64,000 bases of DNA, from assembly GCA_022747635.1 (NCBI GenBank), contig JAKTNV010000077.1, positions 682,001 through 746,000 on the forward strand, written 5' to 3'. The translations under genes were made by a program, and so were the position numbers. The DNA is from Hetaerina americana (lineage: Eukaryota > Arthropoda > Insecta > Odonata > Calopterygidae). Each line of letters begins with the position of its first letter. Within the stretch, counting starts at the first letter, position 1. This document shows, in pieces, positions 1 through 14,582 of the stretch. The notes beneath the pieces were generated by a model. It ran no database searches, was not told where the DNA came from, and saw only the letters and a program-made list of their open reading frames with translations.

Positions 1-3000
1 AACGATGCGGATTATGTTAAGGTTACGAATGTGGATGGTGAAACGGACGCGAATGTGGTTGCGGATGAGGAATGCCGAACAAGTAACTGATACGGATACT
101 GACCCAATTACGTAAACAGTTGAGGATACGGTTATTGAAATACATTCGGATAAGGATGAGGATTCGGATGATATACCGATACGGATACGGAAGCGGTGAC
201 GTATACAGATACGGATGCGTATATGGACACATATGCGGATATCAATACTGATGCAGATACGGATTTTGATGTTGACATAGGGACGGTTACGGTTGCAGAT
301 ATATATGAAAATACAGATACCAATAACGATAAGAAAGTGGATACGTATACGAATGTGTATGCGTATGCGGATATGCATACGGGTGCGAAATGAACTCTGA
401 TCTGTAAACTGTTACGGATGCGGATGTTGTTTCGAAAGCAAATACGGATATAGATGCGGACAGAAAATACGGATACGGATGTGGATATGGGGGCCCATCC
501 TGATGCAGACAAGGATACCGATGCGGATATGTGTGTGGAAAAATGATGAGGATACGGATGAGGATACGGATGCGGTTGCTTAACGGATGCTGATGCGGTT
601 ACAGATGCTCATGTGATGCGTACACGCATTCAGATACGAATGTGGATTGGAAAATGGATGCTGATTTGGATACGGAAGCAAGCGGATACGAAAGCAAACA
701 AGGACGCGAATACGGATGCGGATACGGATACAGATATGGTTTCTAATGCGGATTAAGTTAGGGATTCGAATTCATATACGGATACGGATGACCATACGGA
801 TAAGGATATATATCCGGATGCGGAAACGAATACGGATTTTGATAAATTTTCGCATGGTGATACGGATACAGAAGAATATACGGATGGGGACACGGATATG
901 AACACGGATTCGGATACGGATTAAAATACTGATGCGAATACGGCACATATGTGATTGCATGTCGGATACAAATCTGAATGAAGATACGGATACGCATGCG
1001 AATTCGCATACGAAAACCGTTATGGATACGGATGGACATTCGGAAATGATACCGATGCGGGTACAGATTCATATGCAGATGCGGACACTGACGCAGATAC
1101 GAATACATTTGCGGATACGGATGCGGATCTGGATACTGAAACGACTGCGGATACGGATGCCGATACGGATACTGATACGCATGCCTTGATAAATGCGGAC
1201 ACTGACTCGAACACGGATAAATATGCGGTTGCGGATATCAATGTGGATAGGCATGGAAATTCGGATATGAAAACGGAAACGGACACGGACTACGACACGG
1301 ATACGGATGCTTATACAGATACGGACACAGATATGATGCGAATGCAAATGCGGATGTAAATGCCTTTACGAATGTGGATATTAATATCTATCCGAACAAG
1401 ATACTGATACGGATACGAATGCGGATACTGACACAAATACGGAATTGGATTTGGATATGGATCCCATATGGATAAATATACAAATGTGGATACGGATACG
1501 GATGTGGATTTCAATTTATGTTCTGATGCGGATGCTGATTCGGATTCAGATATGGATTTTTATAGGGATACGGATGCTGATACGTATAAGAAGCTGATAT
1601 GGATGAGAAAACGGATGCGAATGGGCATTCAGATGCGGATATGGATACAGATGCGGACACAGATGTTAATGCATAGCGGATTCAGATCTGAATACGGATA
1701 AGGATACACATTCGTATTCGGAAGCAGTTTTCGAAACGGATAACGATACGGATAAAGATTCGTATACGGATGCGGCGATGCGATTCGTATAACGACGGAG
1801 ATACGGGTACATTGTGATACGGATACGGATTTGGATAGGAATTCGGATGGAGATACGGATGCTGACATGGATACTGATATACAACCAGGTACAAATGTGG
1901 ACACTGATGCAGATCCTTATACAAATGCTGAGGTGGAGACCGGGTTACGGGTACAAATACGGATATGGAAACGGAAACGTATTCGGATTAGGGCACGGAC
2001 GGAATACGGATGCGGAAACAAATGTGAATGCGGATACGAATGCGAAAGCCGGTATGCATGCGGATGCGGATTCAGAAAGAAATGAGGAAAAGGTTACGGA
2101 TACGCTTGTGGTTATGTATGTGGATGAGGATACAGACGCGGATGCGGATAAAGTTACGAATAACGATGCGGGTAAGGATACGGATAGAATGTTGATTGGG
2201 AAACGGATGAGAATGCGAATTAAGTTGCAGATACTGATGCGGATACGGTATGGAATTTGGATGCAAAACACTATGCGGATGCGAAATCAAATACTGTTGC
2301 GGAAACGGATGCGGATAAAGATGCGGAACTAATTGCACAAGCGGATAAACAAGCGGTTACGTACACGAATGCAAATATGGACGCTGTTACGTATACAGAT
2401 GTGGTTTCGGTTACGGAAACGGATATGGATAAGTATGAGGATGCGGATTCTATGTAGATTTGCAAAAGGAAGCGGTTATGTAATCAGATACGGATTGGGG
2501 TGCAGATGAAATTGCGAACGCAGATACTGACGCGGATACGGATTCCAATGGGGTCACTGGGCTGGATACGGTTGCGGATACAGATAAAATATGGATACAA
2601 AAAAGGTTAATGATGTGGATACGGATACAAATGCGGATACATATTCGGATGCGAATGCGGATACGGATGCAAATTCCAATGCTAATTCGGATACGGATAT
2701 ATAAATGGTTGCGGATAGGGATACGTATACGGATCCGGATACGGATGCAGAATCCGATACAGATACGGACACCTATGTAGATACAGAAACGGATAAGGGT
2801 ACGGATTCGGTTGCGAATACGGATACGTACACAGGTGCGGATGCAGATATCGATGGGGATACGGATAAGAACAAGTATGCGGAAATAATTACGGGTGCAG
2901 AACGACCTCTGATGGGGAAACAGATACGGGTGTGGATACGGATGCAAATACGGAAAGTGTTGCGGACAGGGATGCGATTGGTGTTATTGATTTTGTTACG

Positions 3001-5669
3001 GATACGGATTCCGATGCGGATATGTATGAGGAAAAAAATATTGTTATGGACGTGGATGCGAAAAAGGATGCTGACACTGATACGAATGGTGATGTGGATG
3101 TGGATACGAATACGGAGGCAGATATGGATGTGGATAGAAATATGGATGCTGATACGGGTGCGGAAGCGGATCAGGATGCGGATACGAATGCCAATTTAGT
3201 ACGGATGTGTTACGGGTATGGATACCGATGCCAATACGGGTTCGGCTGAAGATACGGTTAAGATTAATACGCTGATACCGATGCGAATGCGCATGCATAA
3301 GCGGGTACGGATATGGACGCAAAGATGGATGCAGTTCCGGATGCGATTACGAATGAGGATACGGATGCGGCAATGGATATGGATACATTTGGTAATTCGG
3401 AAGGGAATTAGGATGAGGTTGTGAATGTAGATACGGTTACGGATGGAGATTATGATGCTGATACAGAGGCGAATCCGGATGAATACCCGGATGCGGAAAT
3501 GGATACGAATGCGGAGCAAGATGCGAATGTGGATGCGTATGAGGAAGCAGACACGGATGCGAATACAAATACGGATGCTGATACGAATCCAGCTATGGTT
3601 ATGGACACGAATGCAGATAACAGTACGGGTACGGATATGGATAGGAATGTGGAAATGGATGTGAAACCGATTCGATTCCTGCAGAAGAAACGGATGTTAA
3701 GGCGGACACGGATATCGATGCCTATACGGATGCGGATACAGTCACAGATTTGATGCCAATTTGGATGCGGATACAGACACGAATGGGAATATATATTTGG
3801 AAACGGATCTTGATACGGATGCGGATGCAGATCCGGATGCGGAAACGGACACGGATGCGGAACCAGATGTAGATATAGAAGAGGTGGCGGATATAGATGC
3901 GAATACGGGTTCTTAAACGGATGCGGGCACTTATGCAATAACTAATTCCGATTGGATATTGATTAAATTATGGATCGGATGTTGTACTGATACGCATTTC
4001 AATTCCATTTCGGATGCGGAGGCGTATGAGGTGGCAGATACTGATGAAAATACGGATACGGATACGGATACAGATGCGGATGCTGATACCGCTGCGTATA
4101 TTCATGCTCATATGGATACGGATACGGTTGTGTAAACGAATTTGGATTTAATTTAAATGTATATTTTGAAACGGATAAGGATGCAGATGCTGATGCGGAT
4201 GTAGATACGGATGCGAATACGGATATGGATAAAATTACGGATCCTGATGTGAATACTGAAGCGTTTACGGATTGGGACACGGGTGTGAATACTGATTCGG
4301 ATACAAATTTGGGTACAGATGCGGATGTGGGTACATATGTGAATACATAGCTCATATGGATTTGAATGCGGATACGGGTACTCATGCGGATACGGATGTA
4401 GATTTTGATACGGATGAGAAAACCGGCGAAGAACCGGATACATATGCGGATTAAGATGCGGATTAGGATACGGATAAGGATGCGCTTGATGATAAGGATA
4501 CTTATTCAGAAGCGGGTACAAATGTGGACACTGATGCGGATACGGATACAAACGCGGATGCTGATAGCGATGCGGATACGGAGGGAAATACCGAAATGGA
4601 AACGAATACGAAACGCACATGGGTTAGGACACGGATGTTAATACAGATGCGGATGCGGATGCGAACACAGATGTGAAAGCGGATGCGTATACGGATATGA
4701 ATTCATGTACGCATTCCGAAGCGGATAACTGATGCGGAAACGAATGCGTAAAAGTAGACGGATACGGATGCGGTTACGTATATGGATGAAGATACAGACG
4801 CGGTTGTGGATACGGGTGCCGATACCGATGCGTAAAAAGAGACGGGAGAAATTTGGATGCTTAGGCGGATGCGAATGCGGTAATGGACGCGGCTGCGGAT
4901 TAGGATGCGAATACGGATACGGATTCATTTAGAGATGCGGATGCAGATACCGATGGGGGTACAGATAAGCTTGCGGATACGGATGCGAATAAAGATCTGG
5001 ATCTAAATGCGCATATTGATACGGATGATGATATGAATACTTATCTGGATTTTAATACGGATTCTGATGCGGAAACGAATGCGGATGCAGAGGCTGATAA
5101 GAATGCGGATTCGGATGTGGATACGGTTTTAGATAGGAATGGGAATACTGATACGGATACAGGAACGGATACTCATGCTAAAAAGGATTCGGATACGGTT
5201 TTTGATACGGATGCGGATTAGAATGCGAAGACAGATGTGAATGCGTAGTGGATACGGATCTTAATGCGGCGACGGATACGAATGCGGATATGGATACGGA
5301 AGCCGATGCAAATACGGACGCATACTTCGAAACGGTCATCGATGCGGATACAGATCTTTATACGGATGCGAATACCAAAGCAGACACGGATATATATGCG
5401 GCTACGGATGCGGGTTTAGATACGGATACGGATGCCGAAACGGAGACGTGTACAAATGCGGACACTAATGGGGATTAGGATAGAAATGCGGTAGTGGATA
5501 GCGTTTTGGATACGGATGGGAATACAAAGAAGGAAATGAATACGGAAAAGGAAACGGATTAGGTCACGGATGCGTATATGGATGCGAATGCGGATGTAAA
5601 TGTAGATGGCGATACCGATGCGGATACAAATTTTAATTCGGATGACGAGAGAATATGGATGCGAAATCA
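1..5669 (+). repeat. Hexamer satellite block 1
   Basis: Continuous degenerate GGATRC hexamers. Recurrent non-hexameric landmarks are the CCTCTGATGGGG-type motif (381-410 in diverged form, and 2,893-2,923), an AATGCATAGCGGAT-type motif (about 1,655-1,700, 4,330-4,370 and 5,235-5,270), and GAGGTGGCGGAT/GAGGTGGCAGAT (about 3,891 and 4,028). Every frame is a dipeptide repeat, and the long frames occur on both strands over the same bases, so no gene is called. The block mirrors 36,531-42,245. Confidence 0.9.
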
Positions 5670-5904
5670 CGTACTTATTTGGAACCGTTTTAAACATTTT
5701 AAAAGTGTACATTTACCCGAAAAATATGCAAAAACGTCATTCTTATGCTTAAGAGTATATAATTGAGGTGTTCTTAATGCAAATAATCAATTTTTAGAAT
5801 AAATTTTTTTCCCGTTTCAACGTAAAAAGTACCATAACCCCCCTTTGATTGAAATTTGAATAAAAGATTGTAAAAGCTCCCACAAAAAGGTTTCGAGGTT
5901 GTTG
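5670..5904 (+). repeat. AT-rich island, short class (copy 1)
   Basis: An AT-rich, non-hexameric stretch interrupting the satellite. It contains the shared island words TTTTAAAAGTGTACATTTA, GCAAAAACGTCATTCTTA, ATTGAGGTGTTC, TTTTTAGAAT, the CCCCCCTTTGATT segment and the terminal AAAGGTTTCGAGG. Its mirror copy is 36,287-36,530. No conserved reading frame is visible. Function is unknown. Confidence 0.85.
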
Positions 5905-7310
5905 ATTCGTATGTGGGTACGGATGCGGATACAAACGCGAATGCGCATGCTTATACTGATGCTAATGCGGATACGGAAATAGATGCGGATGCTGATACAT
6001 ATCCGGATGCGAAAACTGATACGGATGCGGATAAAGATTCGGCTGATGTTGCGGACACGAAATCTCTTAAGAATACGGAAACAGATGCGGATACCGATGC
6101 AGGTACGGATACGGATTCGGTTACGGATGAGGATACGAATAAGGATGCGCATGTGGATACATATGCTGATACGCATACGAATGTGGATGTCGACGCGAAA
6201 ATGGATTCGTTAGTATATGCGGATGCAAATGTTGATACGGTTATAAAGCGGATACGAATGCACAAACTGATCCAGACACGGATACCGATTTGGATATGGT
6301 TACGGATACGGATGTTGATACAGATACCGATGTGGATGCGGATACGGATACAGAGGCAGATGCAGATGCTATTTAGATGCTGATATGGATGCGAGTACTG
6401 TTTTGGATGGAAAAACGGAAGCAAATATGGATAAAGATGTGGATAAAGATGCGCACACGGATGCGGATACGGATGCCGATACGGAAACAGGTACGGATAT
6501 GAATTTTTATTTGGAAATGTCTCTGAAAGTAGATAAGCAGGAATGTCCGAAAAAGGATACGGATGTAGATACAACTGCGGTTTCGTATACGGATGGGGAT
6601 ACGGATGTGGAAACGGATGCGGAAGCGGATAAGATATTGATGCGAAAGCAGATTCGGATGCGGTTTCGTACACGGATGTGGATAGGGATGCGGATGTATA
6701 TGCCGATGCAGATACGGAATGAACCCAGATACGGATTCGGACACGGAGGCCAATACGGATTCGGACAAGGAGGGAGATACGGATGATTATAGATATGAAA
6801 ATTCGGTTTTTATTACGGATGTGAATGCAGATACGGATATGGATATAGATTTGCATACGGATACGGATGGAAATTCGCATGCGGATATGCGGATGTGTGT
6901 ATCGGTGAAATGCTGATATGGTTAGGGAAACGTTTACGTATACGGAGGTGAATACGGATGCAAATGCGGATACGGACATGGGTTACGATACAAATGCCGA
7001 TACCGATACAGATAAGGATGCGGATATGAATTCGGATGCCAATTCGGATACGGAGACGGATATATTTGCAGATGCGGATGCATATACAGATTCGCATACG
7101 AATGTGGATGCGGTTGCGAAAATAGATAGGTATGCGGACACGTAAACGGAAACGGATGCGGATGCATAAACCGAAATGGATACAAAGCAGATACGGATGT
7201 TGATGCAGATGCAGCTGCTGATGCGAATGTTGATACGGATACGAATGTGGAAACGGATACGGATGCCGATAACGATAACAATACGTATGCTGTTACGGAT
7301 ACGAATGCGG
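5905..7310 (+). repeat. Hexamer satellite block 2
   Basis: GGATRC hexamers with two landmarks. One is a roughly 40-bp non-hexameric patch at about 6,518-6,560, including GAAAGTAGATAAGCAGGAAT, mirrored near 35,640-35,690. The other is GGATGTGTGTATCGGTGAAA at about 6,890-6,912, mirrored at 35,281-35,301 and seen again at 47,461 and 49,937. No gene. Confidence 0.88.
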
Positions 7311-7428
7311 GTATAAATCAGCATTACTACATTAATATCCGTATCCGCTTCCATATCAACATCCTTATCGGCATCCTCATCATTGTATGTTTGCGCATCG
7401 GTATCCATTTCCGGGTTCGTATCCTTTA
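7311..7428 (-). repeat. Polarity-switch module (copy 1)
   Basis: At GGGTATAAATCAG the hexamers flip from GGATRC to TCCGYA for about 115 bp. The AT-rich island follows, and + polarity resumes beyond it. The flipped part contains CCATTTCCGGGTTCG and CATCATTGTATG, which recur in every other switch module. Its mirror is 34,766-34,882. Confidence 0.85.
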
Positions 7429-7741
7429 CAACATATATTATCATTTAAAACAAGAAACCCAGAATTTATGCTACATGACCAAAAATAACGAAGAAAATAA
7501 TTACGTCAAAAATTTCATCTCTATTAAATGTGTACAATATACCAAAGATATGCAAAAAAGGTCTTTCTATTTAAATGTAAGGTAAAGTAAGTGAGTGAAT
7601 GCTTGAGATATTCTAAAGGCATTAATTACTTCCATTTTTAGAATTTTTAATTTTTATCATTTCACCATGAAAAGTGCCAGCCCCCTCTGCTTCCAATCGT
7701 AATAAATCGTAAAAAATAACACCAAAAGGTTTCGAAGGTGC
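7429..7741 (+). repeat. AT-rich island, long class (copy 2)
   Basis: Long-class island. It begins with a segment containing GAAACCCAGAATT and a CATGACC-type word, then shares the core with the short class: ATATGCAAAAAA, GGCATTAATTA, CCATTTTTAGAATTTTTAA, CATTTCACCATGAAAAGTGC, and ends in AAAAGGTTTCGAAGG. Its mirror is 34,453-34,765. Frames through it are not conserved between copies. Confidence 0.87.
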
Positions 7742-9485
7742 TAATACGAATGTGGATACGGATGCAGATACGGATGCGGATACCGGCGTGCATGCGGAAA
7801 CGGATGCGGAAATGATAGCGGAAGAAGATACTGATGTAATTGTAGATTCAGATGCGAAAGTGGATACGGATGCGAATAGGGTTGAGGATGCGGAAAAGGA
7901 AAAATTAGATAATATAGACGGCAATGGGGATACGTATTAGGATGCGGATATGGTTAAGTATGCGGATATAAATGGGGATGCTAGGGCGGATTCAGATATG
8001 GATACAGTTGCACTTGTGGATGCAGATGAGGATATGGATACGGATGCGGATACGAAAGCGGATATCAATGCGGTTACGGATACGAATCAGGATGTGTCTT
8101 GGAAACGGAAAACGATGCGGATATGGACGCTAATGCCGATTCCGATGCTTATACGGATGAGGATACTGATGCGGATATGGATGAGGAAATGGATACGGAT
8201 ACCGATTTGGGCACGGAAGTGGATACGAAAATGGATGCCATTGCGGATACGGATGCTGATGCGGGTACGAATACGTATTCAGATACGTTGTGGATAGTAA
8301 TATGGATGCTGTTAAAATTACGGAAGTGGACCTGGAAGCCAACACGAATGCGGATTCTTATGAGTATACCTATGCGGATACGGATGAGGATACGTATGCG
8401 GATACGGGTGAGGATACGGCTTGCAGAGACATATGAATTCAGATGTGAAAATGGATATGAATGCGGATACGGATAGGGAACCTGATGCCAATAAGGATGT
8501 GGATGCAGATACGGATGCGAATTTGAAAACGGATGTGTATACAGATGCGATTTATTATGCGCATTATGCAGATATGAATACTTAGCGTATCGGATCTGAA
8601 TGCGGATACGGATACGCATGCGGACTCGGATACGGAATCCCAAGTGGATGCGGATGCAGATTAGGAAACGTATACCGATGCATATAAAGATTCGTATTCG
8701 GATGCGGATGCCGACGCAGATACGGATACATATGCGGATACGGATACGGTTTGGTACACGGAAACGAATTCGGATACGGATACATATGCGGATGCGAACT
8801 TGGGGGGGAATTCGGATATTCATACGGCAATGCTCAGAAATTAGGACACGGATATGGATGCGGATTCGGATGCCAGACAGATTTTAATTTGGACGAGTAA
8901 ATTGATCAGAATGCGGATTCAGATACGGATGCGGATACAGATGGGATTTATCATGCGGATTAGGATACTGGTGTGACATAATAAACGGATACGGATTTCG
9001 ATACGGAAGCGGATATAAATCCGGAATACAGATGCGGATACAGATGGTATTTATCATGCAGATTAGGATACAAATGCGAATTTATATACGGATATGGATT
9101 ACGATACGTAAGCGGATGTAGATCCGGAAGCGGAACGAATACGGATTCGGAACCAGATATGAATGCGGATGAGGTGGCGGATCCGGATGCGAATACGAAT
9201 CGGGTTCGGATACGGATGCGGATGCTGATGCGGATTCTGTACGGATACGCATTCGGATTCTTACACGGAAACCATTGCCGATACGGATGCAGGCTCTGAA
9301 ACCGACTCTTATTAGGATACAGGTTCATATACGGATGCAGGTATACACGCAGATACGGATACATATGCGGATTAAGATGCGGATTTGGATACGGATACGA
9401 ATGCGGATAAAGATGCTGATATGAATAACGTGAAAATTGGGGTCCCTGATGCAGATACGAATACATATATACGTCAGACATATAT

Positions 9486-9747
9486 GCGTCTAGCGATGCG
9501 GATAGAGAGGCGAATTCAGATATGGAATTGGAAACGGAAACGGAAAAGGAAACGGATAAGGATATAAAATTGAATGCAAATTTTTATACGGATGCGATAC
9601 GGACACATTTACTGATGCGTCTAACGCTGCAGATAGGGAGGCGAATTCGGATATAGAATTGGAAACGGACATGGAAAGGAAACGGATACGGATAGAAATA
9701 TAAATGCCAATTTGGATGCGAATTCCGTTTGGGATGCGGATGTGGAT
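9486..9747 (+). repeat. Local ~131-bp tandem duplication, left arm only
   Basis: Two adjacent copies start at GCGTCTAGCGATGCGG (9,486) and GCGTCTAACGCTGCAG (9,617), 131 bp apart. Each continues through GAGGCGAATTC and GAATTGGAAACGG. The right arm has one copy (about 32,600-32,735), and the coordinate sum between arms shifts by 130 here. The two copies differ at several sites, so loss from the right arm is also possible. Confidence 0.75.
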
Positions 9748-10262
9748 ACAAATGAAAATACAGATACGAATGCGGATACTGTTGCAGATACGGATATCAA
9801 TGCGGATATGGATTCATATATGCATACAAATACGGATGTGGATACGGATACGGATGCATATGCAGATACGGATTCGGATACGCATTTGTATAGGGATACA
9901 ATTGCTGATACGGATAAGAAGCGGATACGGATTGCGACACAGATGCCAATACGGATTCGGATACCGATTTAAATACGCTGACGGATGCGGATGCGGACAC
10001 AGGTGTGAATGCGCAGCGGATACGGTTTTGAAAGCGGACACGGATACGCAAGCGGATTCGGATACAGAAACAGATAGCTATACGAATACACATTTAGAAA
10101 CAAATACTGATGCAAATTAAGATTCGTACGCGGATCTGGAAATCGACACATATACAGAAACATGCGGATTCGGATAAGTGTTTGGATACGGATAAGGATG
10201 CGGATATGGATGCTGATAACGATACTGATATAGATGACGCGACAAATGCGGAAACTGATGCG

Positions 10263-11570
10263 GATACGGCTACATATGCGGATGCGGATAGCAATATGGA
10301 TACGGATGGGAATTCTGATGAGGAAACAAAAACAGACATAGATTAAGACACGGATACGGATGCGTAAACGAATGCGGATACGGATGCCAGAGATGTTAAT
10401 TCGGATGTGGAAATTTATTAAAATTAAGCAAAAGATACGGATGCTGATTTTTATACGGACTTAAATGTAGATACGATTTATAATGCGGAATAGGATACGG
10501 ATGCGAAACCAGATGGAAATGCGGAAGATGTGGTGGATTCGGATGCGAAGACAAAATAAGGTTTTAGATACGGGTGCAAGTACTAATGTGGCTCCTAAGG
10601 CGGATACGGATTCCGATGCGAATAAGGATGTAGATTTTGATACGGCTTCGGATGAGGAAGTCAATTCAAATACGGTTGGGGATGAGGTTGCGGATACCAA
10701 TCGGAATACAGAAACAGATGCGAATACTAATGCGGATACGCATACCGAAGCTGATATGGATTCCCATTTGGATACGGATATGGATGTGGATTTGTATACG
10801 TATGAAATTTTAAATACGGATGCTGATGCGGAACCGGGTGCGGAAGCAGATGCTGATACGGCAGAAGATACGGATTCCGTTTAGCGTTTTGATAGGAATA
10901 CGGATGATGATACGTATACAGAAGCCGATACAAATAGGGACTCGGATGTAAATACAAAGTCGCATACGGATTAAAATACGGATGCGGACACAGATGTGAA
11001 TGCATAGCGGATACGGATCTGAATGCGCATACGAATACGCATGCGGATATGGAAACCGATGCGGAGGCGTGTGTATATTTGGAAACGGATAACGATTCGG
11101 ATGCAGATTTGTATACGGATGCGGACATCGACGCAGATACGAATACATATACGGATACGAATGTGAATTTGGATACGGATGCGTATACGGGTGCTTTTAC
11201 GGATACTGATACGGATTTGGGTATAAATGCAGCTACTGATGTGGATACGGATACAAATACGGATGCGGATAGCGATGCGGATACGGATGTAAAAGGATAT
11301 GAAAACAGACAAGGATTAGGACACGGGAGGGGATATGGATGCCAATGCGGATGCGGATACAGATTTCAATGTGGATACGGTCGCAAATGCCGTTACGCAT
11401 TTGGAGGCGGATACGGATTGGAAAATGGATGCAGATAAGGAGACGGATACGTATGCGGTTACGTATGTGGATGGAATACAGAGGCGTATGCGTATACGGA
11501 TACAGATACTGACGCAGATAAGGATACGGATACGGATGTGAATGCCGATACGGATACGAGAGTGAATGCG
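10263..11570 (+). repeat. 1,307-bp tandem duplication, copy 1
   Basis: Direct repeat of 11,571-12,877 at an offset of 1,307-1,308 bp. Long stretches are identical; for example, the 112-codon antisense frame at 10,810-11,148 is identical to that at 12,117-12,455. A visible 1-bp difference lies in the run GACAAAATAAGG (about 10,553) against GACAAATAAGGG in copy 2. The right arm has a single equivalent (about 30,755-32,065). Confidence 0.88.
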
Positions 11571-12877
11571 GATACGGCTACATATGCGGATGCGGATAGC
11601 AATATGGATACGGATGGAAATTCTGATGAGGAAACAAAAACAGACATAGATTAAGACACGGATACGGATGCGTAAACGAATGCGGATACGGATGCCAGAG
11701 ATGTTAATTCGGATGTGGAAATTTATTAAAATTAAGCAAAAGATACGGATGCTGATTTTTATACGGACTTAAATGTAGATACGATTTATAATGCGGAATA
11801 GGATACGGATGCGAAACCAGATGGAAATGCGGAAGATGTGGTGGATTCGGATGCGAAGACAAATAAGGGTTTAGATACGGGTGCAAGTACTAATGTGGCT
11901 CCTAAGGCGGATACGGATTCCGATGCGAATAAGGATGTAGATTTTGATACGGCTTCGGATGAGGAAGTCAATTCAAATACGGTTGGGGATGAGGTTGCGG
12001 ATACCAATCGGAATACAGAAACAGATGCGAATACTAATGCGGATACGCATACCGAAGCTGATATGGATTCCCATTTGGATACGGATATGGATGTGGATTT
12101 GTATACGTATGAAATTTTAAATACGGATGCTGATGCGGAACCGGGTGCGGAAGCAGATGCTGATACGGCAGAAGATACGGATTCCGTTTAGCGTTTTGAT
12201 AGGAATACGGATGATGATACGTATACAGAAGCCGATACAAATAGGGACTCGGATGTAAATACAAAGTCGCATACGGATTAAAATACGGATGCGGACACAG
12301 ATGTGAATGCATAGCGGATACGGATCTGAATGCGCATACGAATACGCATGCGGATATGGAAACCGATGCGGAGGCGTGTGTATATTTGGAAACGGATAAC
12401 GATTCGGATGCAGATTTGTATACGGATGCGGACATCGACGCAGATACGAATACATATACGGATACGAATGTGAATTTGGATACGGATGCGTATACGGGTG
12501 CTTTTACGGATACTGATACGGATTTGGGTATAAATGCAGCTACTGATGTGGATACGGATACAAATACGGATGCGGATAGCGATGCGGATACGGAGTTAAA
12601 GGATATGGAAACGGACAAGGATTAGAACACGGGAGGGGATATGGATGCCAATGCGGATGCGGATACAGATTTCAATGTGGATACGGTCGCAAATGCCGTT
12701 ACGCATTTGGAGGCGGATACGGATTGGAAAATGGATGCAGATAAGGAGACGGATACGTATGCGGTTACGTATGTGGATGGAATACAGAGGCGTATGCGTA
12801 TACGGATACAGATACCGACGCAGATAAGGATACGGATACGGATGTAAATGCCGATACGGATACGAGAGTGAATGCCG
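11571..12877 (+). repeat. 1,307-bp tandem duplication, copy 2
   Basis: Second copy of the segment above. The junction between copies falls in hexameric sequence at GCGGATACGGCTACATATGC. The equivalent position at the end of copy 2 reads GCCGATACGGATACATATGC, so the duplication probably arose by unequal exchange between these similar strings. Copies 1 and 2 look closer to each other than either does to the right-arm equivalent. Confidence 0.87.
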
Positions 12878-14401
12878 ATACGGATACATATGCGGGTATG
12901 GATGCAAAAGAGGATACCGATGCGGATAACGAAGCCAATTTTGATGCGAATGCGATATACGGATGCAAAATCAAATACTGAAATGGAAACGGATACTGAT
13001 GCGGACACAAATGCGAATGTGAATGCGGAAGAGTATGCGTATGCGCATAAGGATGGGGTTGTGGAACAAGATACCGATGCGGATACGGATTAGGATAAGG
13101 ATGCGAATGCGGATGCTGAAACGGATGCAAATGCGGATATAAACGGAGATGGGAATACCGATGCAGATGCGAATTTGGATGCGGATGAGGCTACGGATGT
13201 TAATCAGATTATGGTGCCGAAAAGTATATGGATGTGGAGGGATGCAAATGTGGATGCGGTTGAGGATTCTGAACAAGTTACTAATGCGGATACAGAAGCG
13301 GTTACGTTTACGAATGCAGATACAGCTGCGGTAATGTATACATATGCAGACACGGTTACGGCAATGGATTCGGCTAAGAATAAGGATGCGGAAAATATGT
13401 AGATGAGGATAAGGACGCTGTTTGGTATGCAAATGCAGAACCCTATGGAGGTACAGAAACTAATGTGGATGCGGATTTGAATGCGGATACGGATACATAT
13501 ACAGATGCGGATGCGGATTTGTATGCGGGTACGGATACATATACAGATGCGGAGGCAGATACCGATTGAGATATGGATATGGATACGATTGTGGATATGG
13601 ATACGAATATGGAATGACTTCTGATGGGAAAACAGATACGAAACGAATATGGATACAGATGTGGATTTGAATGCAAATACAGATAAGGATGCGGACAAGA
13701 ATTTGAATGGAGATACGGATACCTAGGTTGATATGAATGCGGATACTAATGCAGAGAAGGATGCCGATGGGGATATGTATGGAGAAATTGATACGGATAT
13801 GGATGAAGATACTGATGCGGATGCGAAACGGATGCTGATGCGAATAGGGATGCAGATGCGGATACGGATAAGAATATGGATGCTGATTCGTAACGAATGG
13901 GAAAAGGATTCGGATACGGATGCGGATAGAGATGCCAAACAGATTTGAATTCGGATTTGGAAATCGATCTAAATGCTGTTACACATTCGGTTTTGGATTA
14001 TGATTCTAATTCGAATATGGATTCACATTCGGTTGCGGGATTCGGAGGAGACAGATACGGATGCGGTTACGTATGTGGATGCGTATGCGGATAGGGATAC
14101 CGATGCGGATAAGGATACGGGTACGAATGTGAATGCCGATACGGATATTAATACGGATATGGATGCAAAAGAGGATACCGAAGCGGATGAAGAAGCCAAC
14201 TTTGATGCGATTAAATAAACGGATGCAAAATAAAATGCTTATGTGGAAACAATTACGGATGCGGACACAAATGCGAATGTGGAAGCGGATGAATATGCGG
14301 ATACGCATGAGGATGGGGTTGCGGCACAAGATACCGATGCGGATACCGAAACGAATTTTTATGCGAATGAGCTTACGGATGCGAGATCAGATACTCATGT
14401 G

Positions 14402-14582
14402 GAAACGTAAAAATTGTAAACGTGTGCATTGTAAACATTGTTAAGGTGTTTAAATTATGAAAAGACGTCATTCTTTTGTTTTAAAGTAAATGATTGAGGT
14501 GTTTTCAAGGCATAAAATCCATTTTAGAAATTCGATTTTTTCTCATTTCACCTTGAGAAGTACCATTCCTCCCATGGAATAT
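14402..14582 (+). repeat. AT-rich island, short class (copy 3)
   Basis: Contains GTAAACATTGTTAAGGTG, AAAAGACGTCATTCTTTTG, AAAGTAAATGATTGAGGTG, TTTTCAAGGCATAAAATCC, TTTTTCTCATTTCACC and CCATTCCTCCCATGG. Its mirror is 29,052-29,250. It is one of the best-preserved short-class copies. Confidence 0.87.

Larger units (their letters stand above)
7742..14401 (+). repeat. Hexamer satellite block 3
   Basis: The longest uninterrupted satellite block of the left arm. It holds the ~131-bp local duplication (9,486-9,747), the 1,307-bp tandem duplication (10,263-12,877), GATGCCAGACAGATTT-type landmarks at about 8,870 and 13,931, and the CTGATGGGAAAACAG landmark at about 13,611-13,640. It mirrors 29,251-34,452. 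Six-frame openness of the hexamer explains all long frames; no gene. Confidence 0.88.

Noticed and set aside
5800..5835. CENP-B-box-like string (CCCGTTTCAACG) in an island
   Set aside because: It fails the required invariant positions of the CENP-B box and is not kept in the other copies. No centromere claim is made.
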